DNA of 41,236 bases from CAYNEO01 sp964396245. GTDB taxonomy: Bacteria > Zixibacteria > MSB-5A5 > GN15 > FEB-12. The stretch is taken from contig CAYNEO010000032.1 of assembly GCA_964396245.1 (NCBI GenBank), forward strand, positions 1-41,236, given 5' to 3'. The position numbers and the translations under genes were made by a program. Below, in pieces: positions 7,864 to 14,570 of this stretch; the first letter of the stretch is position 1, and each line of letters starts with the position of its first letter. The notes below the pieces were generated by a model. That model saw only the letters and a list, made by a program, of their open reading frames with translations. It had not been told where the DNA came from and searched no databases.

Positions 7864-9084
7864 ATGGAATCGCCTCGCCACAAGTATCACATCACCCCCG
7901 CAATCTATTTTGTCCTCCTTCTGGTCGCGCTCGCGACCCTGCCGGGGCTCTTTTTTGGCGTTTCGGGAGAGCATCCCGGCCCGGTCATCAGCGCGATCAT
8001 ATTCGGCATCGCCATCTTCGGGGCCGCCTTCATCCTCTCATGGGCAGCCGAGGCCGCCCAGATAGATATCTCTGAATCACTTGCGGTCGCTATCCTCGCC
8101 CTGATAGCTGTCCTTCCCGAGTATGCCGTCGATTTCGTCTTCACGTGGAAAGCCGCCCACGACCCCACCCAGGCCCACTACGCCCTCGCCAACATGACCG
8201 GCGCCAACCGGCTGCTTGTCGGTCTCGGGTGGCCGCTGGTTCTCCTGATTTATATCCTGGTCAAAAAGAAGAAGGAGATTGTGCTGGAAAAGTCGCAGCG
8301 TGTCGAGATCTTCTATCTCGCCATGGCCACGCTGTACTCCTTCACCATACCGTTGAAAGGCTCCCTGAACCTCATAGACACCTTCATACTCGTCACCATC
8401 TTCGGGCTCTACACCCGGCGAGCGGCCCAGATGGAAACGGTGGAGCCGGACTTTGTCGGACCGGTCAAGATCATTGCCAATATGCCCACGGCGGTGCGAC
8501 GCGCTGTCACGATTCTGCTTTTCCTGTATTCAGGCGCCGTCATCTTCTTTGTGGCCGAACCCTTCGCCGAAGCCCTTGTTGCGGCCGGTTCAATCCTCGG
8601 CATCGATGAATTCTTCCTGGTCCAATGGCTGGCGCCGATTGCCTCCGAATCACCGGAGTTCATTATCGCCGCCACCTGGACCCTCCGGGGTGCCGCCGGT
8701 CCCGCCCTCAAAGCCCTCATCTCGTCCAAGGTCAACCAATGGACGCTTCTGGTGGGTACAATCCCGCTTGTCTTCGCGATTTCAGGGGGCGCTATCAGGC
8801 CCTTCGTGCTGGATCTTCTGCCGCAGTATGGCGCCATCCAGACCCACGAGCTGATATTGACCGCCGCCCAGTCGTTATTCGCGGTAGCTGTCCTGGTAAA
8901 CCTGAAATTGAGCAGGGTAGAGGGGGTGCTGTTATTTGTGCTCTTTGCCGTCCAGCTGGTGTTTGAGCAGACCCGCATCGAAATAACGATCATCTACATC
9001 GTGCTGGCGGCCGTCTACCACGTCATTCAGCGGAAACATCTGCTGCCGGCCATGCGCGACGGGCTCGGGCTGGGGCGCAGGTAA
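7864..9084 (+). CDS. Sodium/calcium exchanger-family membrane protein
   Basis: 406 residues from the ATG at 7864; a TTG directly before it at 7861 is an alternative start. The protein is nearly all membrane helices and has the two-fold repeated architecture of the CaCA family. Alpha-repeat 1 is around SLAVAILALIAVLPEYAVDF. Alpha-repeat 2 is around LAPIASESPEFIIAATWT. In both, an acidic residue follows a small-residue/Pro motif in the way family members coordinate Na+ and Ca2+. The signatures diverge from the classical GGTSAPE and SLPE forms, so the substrate cation is uncertain. It is third in the unit starting at 6216 and converges with the PhoU-like gene, leaving only 5 bases between stops. 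Confidence 0.8.
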   Translation: MESPRHKYHITPAIYFVLLLVALATLPGLFFGVSGEHPGPVISAIIFGIAIFGAAFILSWAAEAAQIDISESLAVAILALIAVLPEYAVDFVFTWKAAHDPTQAHYALANMTGANRLLVGLGWPLVLLIYILVKKKKEIVLEKSQRVEIFYLAMATLYSFTIPLKGSLNLIDTFILVTIFGLYTRRAAQMETVEPDFVGPVKIIANMPTAVRRAVTILLFLYSGAVIFFVAEPFAEALVAAGSILGIDEFFLVQWLAPIASESPEFIIAATWTLRGAAGPALKALISSKVNQWTLLVGTIPLVFAISGGAIRPFVLDLLPQYGAIQTHELILTAAQSLFAVAVLVNLKLSRVEGVLLFVLFAVQLVFEQTRIEITIIYIVLAAVYHVIQRKHLLPAMRDGLGLGRR

Positions 9085-9089
9085 CCCGG

Positions 9090-9773
9090 TCAGGATTCCT
9101 GTTTCTTTCTCTTCTCGCGAAATCCAATCCGGGGGAAAGGGTTGACTATTGCACTGGCAATGTTGGTCAGGTGGGCATTGATCCGTTTCAAATACCTCGC
9201 ATAGAGTGCCAGTCCCACCGAACTGGCCACATTCAGGGTCGGATCCTCCCCGTGCATGCAGGCGGCGACTATCGCCTCACTGTGCTTGCCGAACCAATCT
9301 TCCCGCTGCATGATCTCCGAGCCCTGCTTCTTGTTCTGTTCCCGGAGGACCGCGATGGTCTGCGGAAAGATCTCATTCAGGACCTTCTCCAATTCCTCGA
9401 GACCGGCTTCGTGCTTACCCCCCTTGAGCTTTTTCGGGTGCTCCTTGGCGAGGTCGTAGATATTCTTCGTGTAATCACCGATTCGCTCCACGTCGATCAC
9501 GATCGATACCAGCACCAGCCCCGGAACCAGGTCGGTTACCCCCGCCACCGTCAAATGGGTGAGCACGTTTCGCCGGACTTCCCGTTCGAACTTGTTGATC
9601 TTCCGATCCGTCTGCTTGATATCAAACGGCAGTTGAGCCGTGTCCGTTTCTCGAAGCGTCTCCCGGGATACCTTGTACATGTCGTAATCGAACTCGAGCA
9701 TTTTGAGCGTTGTATGAAACGCATCATCCAGAAGATCCTCTGACTTGAACAGTTCTTTGAACTTCTTGAACAT
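9090..9773 (-). CDS. PhoU-like / DUF47-type protein partnered with the Na/Pi transporter
   Basis: 227-residue, mostly helical soluble protein. The first half carries a clear PhoU metal-binding pattern at residues 94-104 (DVERIGDYTKN), with E96 and D100 in the E-x-x-x-D arrangement. The matching position in the second helical repeat, residues 193-205 (RYLKRINAHLTNI), keeps the spacing but replaces the acidic residues (K196 and A200), so the second site looks degenerate. PhoU-family proteins restrain phosphate transporters. This gene starts 4 bases after the Na/Pi cotransporter gene on the same strand, so it is probably a dedicated modulator of that transporter. Its ATG at 9773 has no strong separate promoter. 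Confidence 0.82.
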   Translation of the reverse strand: MFKKFKELFKSEDLLDDAFHTTLKMLEFDYDMYKVSRETLRETDTAQLPFDIKQTDRKINKFEREVRRNVLTHLTVAGVTDLVPGLVLVSIVIDVERIGDYTKNIYDLAKEHPKKLKGGKHEAGLEELEKVLNEIFPQTIAVLREQNKKQGSEIMQREDWFGKHSEAIVAACMHGEDPTLNVASSVGLALYARYLKRINAHLTNIASAIVNPFPRIGFREKRKKQES

Positions 9774-9777
9774 GAAT

Positions 9778-10899
9778 CTACTCCGTTAGGAAGATTAGCA
9801 ACCCCGGGATTATGAAAAATGTTATCGCGACAAATGCGAGCGGGACCAGTTTCGATCTCAAGGTCATCTCGCTCAGCTTCTCCGCCATCCAGATCGGAAT
9901 ACGCTTCAACGGCCAGAATACCGCCGTCCCATATACATTAAACAACAGGTGCGCAAATGCAACGCTTATTGCCTGGGGAGAACCGGTCACAAACGAGGCC
10001 AAAAAGGCGGTGATCGTCGTACCAATATTCGCCCCAAGAACATACGGGAATATCTGTGGAACCGTTAGTACGCCCGCGCCGATCAGCGGAACCATCAACG
10101 AGGTCGTGATCGAGGACGATTGCACCGTCACTGTCAGCATAATGCCCAGCAAAAAGCCCAGCGCCGGTGTCCTGAAAATATACCTCTGGAAAAACCGCTC
10201 CACCTTCGCCAGCACCATCGACTTGAGCGTCTTGACTATGTACCGCAACGCCAGGAAAAGGAAAAGAAACGCAATCGCCGCCGCCACCCAGGTAATATCA
10301 CCCGTGGCATGGATAATGGCCTTGGCTACCGGTTTCGTAATCATGGCCAGCGGCGAACTGAACTTCACCCCGCCGAATCCCTCGAACACCTGTTCAAGCG
10401 CCACTGCGCTCCGCCCGATTATGTTGAACTTTACCTGCAGCGGTAAGAACAGTATCACCGAACAGATATTGAAAAAATCATGTACCGTCGACCCGGAAAA
10501 CGCCCGCCGAAACTCCTCCGCCCGCGAGATGTGGCCGATTGAAACGATGATGTTGGTTATCGTCGTGCCGATATTCGCGCCCATCACCATCGGAATAGCC
10601 GCATCGAACGGCAACACCCCGGAGCCGACCAGGCCGACAATCAGCGACGTAGTCGTCGAAGATGACTGAATTACCGATGTCGTCAGCAGACCAATCATCA
10701 GGCCGGTAATCGGATTGGCCGTCGCCTGAAAGATCGACTCGGCCAATCCCTTGCCCGCCATCTTGAATGCTTCCCCAAGAAGCGTGATCGCCAGGATGAA
10801 AAGATAGACGAGAAAAAGAGTAAAGATTAGCTTGACGAAAGGAGATTCGATAAACGACTTGCGCGGGGTGATCTTGCGCAGAAAACGAGTCGGTGTCAT
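9778..10899 (-). CDS. Na+/phosphate cotransporter (NptA/PNaS family)
   Basis: 373 residues with two inverted Na_Pi_cotrans repeats. Each contains the hallmark QSSS motif, at residues 78-81 (SVIQSSSTTTSLIVGLVG) and 260-263 (TVQSSSITTSLMVPLIG). Each is followed by a conserved MGANIGTTIT or LGANIGTTIT segment. These motifs form the Na+ and phosphate sites of the SLC34/NptA family. The protein lacks the fused C-terminal PhoU domain that many bacterial homologues carry; that function is supplied by the separate gene 4 bases downstream. A GGGAAG lies about 12 bases before the ATG, and a consensus promoter is at 10945-10972. Confidence 0.92.
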   Translation of the reverse strand: MTPTRFLRKITPRKSFIESPFVKLIFTLFLVYLFILAITLLGEAFKMAGKGLAESIFQATANPITGLMIGLLTTSVIQSSSTTTSLIVGLVGSGVLPFDAAIPMVMGANIGTTITNIIVSIGHISRAEEFRRAFSGSTVHDFFNICSVILFLPLQVKFNIIGRSAVALEQVFEGFGGVKFSSPLAMITKPVAKAIIHATGDITWVAAAIAFLFLFLALRYIVKTLKSMVLAKVERFFQRYIFRTPALGFLLGIMLTVTVQSSSITTSLMVPLIGAGVLTVPQIFPYVLGANIGTTITAFLASFVTGSPQAISVAFAHLLFNVYGTAVFWPLKRIPIWMAEKLSEMTLRSKLVPLAFVAITFFIIPGLLIFLTE

Positions 10900-10944
10900 A
10901 GTGCCAGCATCTTCCCTGAAGCCATACCTCTCAAATTCTCGGGG

Positions 10945-10972
10945 AATATACCGACAGTGACTCCTGTGTCAA
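10945..10972 (-). promoter_or_regulatory. Sigma70-type promoter of the Na/Pi cotransporter-PhoU operon
   Basis: Read on the minus strand: TTGACA (10972-10967), a 16-base spacer and TATATT (10950-10945). The -35 box is a perfect consensus and the -10 box has five of six matches. A start near 10938 gives a leader of about 39 bases before the ATG at 10899. Confidence 0.8.
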
Positions 10973-10992
10973 GTCAGCGGACGGTTTATATT

Positions 10993-11011
10993 GGAAATTT
11001 GCTGAATTTCC
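10993..11011 (-). promoter_or_regulatory. 19-bp palindrome upstream of the Na/Pi promoter (operator candidate)
   Basis: GGAAATT (10993-10999) and AATTTCC (11005-11011) are perfect inverted 7-mers around a 5-base centre. They lie about 20 bases upstream of the -35 box of the Na/Pi operon and about 50 bases after the M16 stop. Neither side has a T-tract, so a protein-binding site is likelier than a terminator. The arms do not resemble the direct-repeat Pho box of enteric bacteria. Confidence 0.5.
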
Positions 11012-11059
11012 GTTAGTCCTGCCAACGCTATACCACGCAAGAGATTACCGCCCACCATC

Positions 11060-13867
11060 TCACTTGCCGGCCGTGCCCTCTCGGAGTTTTCCGGCGGTCG
11101 CCAGCACATATGCCCCGTCATTGAAATAGACTGCCGCCACTCGCCGAACAGCCTGCACATCGACCGCCGCCAGTTCAGCCAGAAACTCCGGGTCGTAGTC
11201 GATCTCTCGACCCAGGTACTCGTCAATTCCGAGATAATACGCCTGGTTAATCCGGGATAGCTTGGCGCTCATCAGGCGCCCCCAGATCTGGTTCCGGGCT
11301 TTCTTGACCTCGTCCGGCGTCGGTCCGTCAAGCTTGAGCTTTAGAATCTGAAGGACTATCCCGTCCAGCGCCTTCTGATAATTTTCAGAACCGGTCCCCA
11401 TCGCCGCGTAGTACCAGCCGAAACTCCGGTCCAGCACCGCCCCGGCCCCGACCGAATAGGCCAGACCTTCCTTTTCCCGCAGATTCAAATACAACCTGTC
11501 CGACAGAATTGCCGTTGCTACCTGAAGGGCCGCGGCATCCGGGCTGTTCGCCGACGGCAGCATGCCGCCAAGATAGAGATAAATCTGTTCCTTTTCGAGG
11601 TCTTCGTGCGCCTTTTCAATCCCCGTGATCGGCTCCGGTTCCGGTATCTCCGGCTTTTCGAACTCCACCGGCTGTATCCGCCCGAAAGTCTCCCGCAACC
11701 AGCCCAGAACTTCCGAAGCCGGGCGACTGCTGCTTACCGAGAGTATGATGTTGTTTGGCGCATAATACCGGCGGTGGTAGTCGCGCAGATCGGCTATCCG
11801 TATGGCAGTAACCGTCTCGGGCGTACCCATGATCGGCTTAGCATACGGTCCGTTCGCAAACGCCGTCGCATACCACAGGTTGCCGGCCACGTCCCGCGGC
11901 GACTCGGACTGACGAGCCAGTATCCCCAGCATATTCTGCCTGACATTCTCCACCTCCGAAGAATCAAAGGCCGGGTACATCAACATATCATACAGCAGGC
12001 CCGCGCCGGTCCGCGCAAATTCATCGATCGTCTCGAACTTCACGAACGAGAACCGCCTCGTCGTATAGCGATCGTCATAAGGAATCCACGGATTGTCGTA
12101 CAGCGTGACATTGGCCCCGATCCCTGCCAGCGCCCGGCTCAACTGCTCGGCATCGCGTGTGAGTGTGCCCCGCTCGAGACACCGGTTCACGAAATCCGTG
12201 ATACCCGTCAACCCCTCCGGCTCCATCGCCGAGCGATCCTTTCCGAGCACGTTGATGGCGAACACGCGGCTGCTCGGGCTCGACTTAATCAACACCGTTA
12301 GCCCGTTGTCCAGCACCTCCCGTGTGTACTTGGCATCGTCGGTCCATACGAATTTCACCGAATCGGTCGGGGGGAAAGTCATCTGATGATTTGACTTCAA
12401 ATCGTAGTTCGGGAATGTTGCAGCGGTAAAATAGGCCGTCACCTCCCGTTCCGACATCGTCGGCGGGCTGTAAGCCGGTTCATCCGAGTCTCCCATCGGT
12501 CCGACCAGCGTGAGTACGTACTCCGGATCACTCAACCATCTCCTGGCCGCCTTCTGACAGGCGGACCAGCCAACCGCCGCCAGCAGCTCCGGGTATTCCT
12601 GGATAAAATCCCACCCGGTCGTGAATATCATCGGTGAAATGATGAACCCGTAGTAATGCAGTTTGTCGGCATTGTAAATATGCTCGGTCTTCACGCTCGT
12701 CTTGATTCCGGCAATGGCTTCCGGGTCGGCCATCAGGTTCTGCATCTCTTGCATCTGATCGAGAACCGTCGACACAATGTACTCCCGTGCCTCCCGTTTA
12801 CTCGTAACGACCGAAATCTCCAGCCGCGAGAACTCTTCGTACGTCACGAGATTCACACTGACCTCGTCCGCCATCGGGTCCGCACCGGTCGTGAGGGCCT
12901 TCTTGAGCGGCGACACTGCATCCAGCGCCAGGTAATTGGCCATCAGATCAAACGGCAGATAGTCCGGATCCGTGTGCGGCGGCGCCTTGAATGAGAAATT
13001 GATATACACCGAATTCACATTTGCCAGCGTGTCAAACCGAAGTTGGCCGTTCAGCGGATCACCATTGATGATCTCCGAACCGGCCATCTCCGCATGACCC
13101 ACGCCTTTGCCCGTATCCGACGGGGAAGAGGTAGTATCGACCTCCGACGACAGATATGAGAACTGTCCCATGATCTCGCTGACCATCGTCTTCATGCTGT
13201 CGGTCCGGAAATCCCCGATTACGAGCAGGGTCATATTCGATGGTATGTAATACTTCTTCCAGTAGGCGACTATAGCTGCGCGCGGGATATTTTCGATAAA
13301 TGCCTGATAACCGAGTACCGGACGGGCGTACGGCGTACCCGCATAGGCGTGTTGAATGAAAAATGCCTCCGCCGCTGCGCCGGGAGCGTCATTGCCCCGC
13401 TTGATTTCCTCGATCACTACCTTCCGCTCTTTCGGCAGCTCACTCTCCGGGATGATTGAGTTGAATAACATGTCCGCCTGCACCGCCATGCCGTAGTCGA
13501 TATACTGCTTGGGCAGCAGGACAAAATACGCCGTCAACTCCTTGCGTGTGAATGCGTTGATATAACCGCCCAGGTCGCGGATCGAACCGTCGATCTCTTC
13601 CCGCGACAGATTGGCCGTGCCGTCAAAGAGCAGATGCTCCAGAAAATGAGTGATACCGTTCTCGTACCGCGACTCATACTTACTGCCCGATTTGACGAAA
13701 ACCATACTGGCCACCATCGGGGAGTTGTGATTCTCCTTCAGGATGACCTGCATCCCGTTTTCGAGATGATAGCTCTCCGAAGCCGCGTAGGCAACGCTCG
13801 TTACCCCGACTGCCAAAGCCACAATTGCAGCCGACAAAAACAGCCCGATTCGCACCCTGTATCTCAT
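11060..13867 (-). CDS. Secreted two-domain M16 family zinc metallopeptidase
   Basis: 935 residues. A signal peptide covers residues 1-29 (basic MRYRVR, hydrophobic core, end near AYAAS), so the protein is exported. The N-terminal peptidase half holds the inverted zinc motif HFLEH (H74, E77, H78) and the distal glutamate near residues 153-154 (VVIEEIKRG), as in pitrilysin/insulinase enzymes. The C-terminal half (from about residue 490, EVLDNGLTVLIKSS) is a second M16 fold whose equivalent position reads GITDFVNRCLERG. It lacks the zinc ligands and is the usual inactive half that closes the clam-shell chamber. The expected role is degradation of peptides in the periplasm or outside. A promoter is at 13937-13965. 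Confidence 0.93.
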   Translation of the reverse strand: MRYRVRIGLFLSAAIVALAVGVTSVAYAASESYHLENGMQVILKENHNSPMVASMVFVKSGSKYESRYENGITHFLEHLLFDGTANLSREEIDGSIRDLGGYINAFTRKELTAYFVLLPKQYIDYGMAVQADMLFNSIIPESELPKERKVVIEEIKRGNDAPGAAAEAFFIQHAYAGTPYARPVLGYQAFIENIPRAAIVAYWKKYYIPSNMTLLVIGDFRTDSMKTMVSEIMGQFSYLSSEVDTTSSPSDTGKGVGHAEMAGSEIINGDPLNGQLRFDTLANVNSVYINFSFKAPPHTDPDYLPFDLMANYLALDAVSPLKKALTTGADPMADEVSVNLVTYEEFSRLEISVVTSKREAREYIVSTVLDQMQEMQNLMADPEAIAGIKTSVKTEHIYNADKLHYYGFIISPMIFTTGWDFIQEYPELLAAVGWSACQKAARRWLSDPEYVLTLVGPMGDSDEPAYSPPTMSEREVTAYFTAATFPNYDLKSNHQMTFPPTDSVKFVWTDDAKYTREVLDNGLTVLIKSSPSSRVFAINVLGKDRSAMEPEGLTGITDFVNRCLERGTLTRDAEQLSRALAGIGANVTLYDNPWIPYDDRYTTRRFSFVKFETIDEFARTGAGLLYDMLMYPAFDSSEVENVRQNMLGILARQSESPRDVAGNLWYATAFANGPYAKPIMGTPETVTAIRIADLRDYHRRYYAPNNIILSVSSSRPASEVLGWLRETFGRIQPVEFEKPEIPEPEPITGIEKAHEDLEKEQIYLYLGGMLPSANSPDAAALQVATAILSDRLYLNLREKEGLAYSVGAGAVLDRSFGWYYAAMGTGSENYQKALDGIVLQILKLKLDGPTPDEVKKARNQIWGRLMSAKLSRINQAYYLGIDEYLGREIDYDPEFLAELAAVDVQAVRRVAAVYFNDGAYVLATAGKLREGTAGK

Positions 13868-13936
13868 CCGCCTATCCCGCCGTGAAAATGGTCAAATCTC
13901 GAACACCTTGTCTATGTAAAAAGGATGTAACAGGTT

Positions 13937-13965
13937 AACATATCGGTGACCGACGTCACTGTCAA
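13937..13965 (-). promoter_or_regulatory. Sigma70-type promoter of the M16 peptidase gene
   Basis: On the minus strand: TTGACA (13965-13960), a 17-base spacer and TATGTT (13942-13937). A perfect inverted repeat, GTGAC-N4-GTCAC (13946-13959), fills most of the spacer, an ideal position for a repressor or a spacer-distorting activator. The promoter is back to back with the plus-strand promoter at 13985-14012. Confidence 0.75.
13946..13959. promoter_or_regulatory. 14-bp dyad inside the M16 promoter spacer (operator candidate)
   Basis: GTGAC (13946-13950), CGAC, GTCAC (13955-13959). The symmetric site sits between the -35 and -10 boxes of the M16 promoter and about 25 bases from the divergent promoter, so one bound regulator could affect both the peptidase and the secDF unit. 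Confidence 0.45.
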
Positions 13966-13984
13966 GAACCGAGCCAGATTTACA

Positions 13985-14012
13985 TTGACATAATCCGATA
14001 TTGATCTATATT
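13985..14012 (+). promoter_or_regulatory. Sigma70-type promoter of the small exported protein-secD-secF unit
   Basis: TTGACA (13985-13990), a 16-base spacer and TATATT (14007-14012). The predicted transcription start, around 14019, is only about seven bases before the ATG at 14026, so the message would have almost no leader. The promoter diverges from the M16 promoter 20 bases away. Confidence 0.75.
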
Positions 14013-14025
14013 GGCGCAACTTGAG

Positions 14026-14469
14026 ATGAAACTCAAAACCAGACATAAAAAACGGCTTGCGCTCGGGCTGAAAGCGACGATAATCATGTTCGGGCTCTTC
14101 GCGCTGGCATTTACCGGCGCATCGACCACCGCGCGTGCTTTTGCCGACCAGCACCGACCTGAGAAGGCTCAACGGTCCGATACCCCCACCCTTGCCACCG
14201 ATATCTCTCCCGATGAAGCCGGCGGCGAGATGGCGCCCGGGTCCGGCCCGACCACCGAACAGGCCGGCGTGTTCTCTATCCCGATTCTCGTCAAGACACT
14301 CGAACAGAATTCCCGCGATGAGAACCGGCAGGAGTCTGACAATGCTGTCGAACCGGGCTTAGCGTACCGCGCCATAGTTGATCATCCGGTGGGCACCACC
14401 AGTCTGGTGTGTCCTTCCCTCGGACGACAGTTCACCCTCGTCGGCGCCAAACCGTCCGGGACCGGTTAA
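14026..14469 (+). CDS. Small exported protein upstream of secDF; candidate secretion-monitor (arrest) peptide
   Basis: 147 residues from the ATG at 14026. A TTG at 14011 is in frame but overlaps the -10 box, so it is unlikely. The N terminus is a textbook signal sequence: basic MKLKTRHKKR, hydrophobic residues 11-30, and ARAFA before D41 as an AXA cleavage site. The mature part is short, polar and low in complexity, with no recognisable domain, and it ends FTLVGAKPSGTG. I do not recognise the family. Size, export signal and position 97 bases before secD resemble VemP, SecM and the ApdA/ApdP class, whose translational arrest senses Sec activity and induces downstream sec genes. No known arrest motif is matched exactly, so the function is inference. 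It shares one promoter and one terminator with secD and secF. Confidence 0.6.
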   Translation: MKLKTRHKKRLALGLKATIIMFGLFALAFTGASTTARAFADQHRPEKAQRSDTPTLATDISPDEAGGEMAPGSGPTTEQAGVFSIPILVKTLEQNSRDENRQESDNAVEPGLAYRAIVDHPVGTTSLVCPSLGRQFTLVGAKPSGTG

Positions 14470-14543
14470 GCACCCTCCGACCACCCGCCGCAGCGCGGGC
14501 ATTTCCCTGTAATTTTCGAGAATTTCAATTTTTTGCCAGTATC

Positions 14544-14570
14544 GTATACCTAAGAAAGGATTTGGTATGT
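14544..14570 (+). promoter_or_regulatory. Hairpin enclosing the secD ribosome binding site and start codon
   Basis: GTATACC (14544-14550) can pair with GGTATGT (14564-14570) as five Watson-Crick pairs plus two G-U wobbles. The 13-base loop contains the Shine-Dalgarno AAAGGA (14555-14560). The secD ATG (14567-14569) lies within the right arm and would be partly hidden. The stem is modest, so its importance depends on competing upstream pairings. Confidence 0.45.

Noticed and set aside
14397..14409. CACCAG-T-CTGGTG palindrome inside the small exported protein gene
   Set aside because: It falls within coding sequence with no supporting context; short palindromes of this length are expected by chance in 41 kb.
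14480..14500. CCCGC/GCGGG hairpin between the small exported protein and secD as a terminator
   Set aside because: Only a 5-bp stem and no T-tract; read-through into secD is expected.
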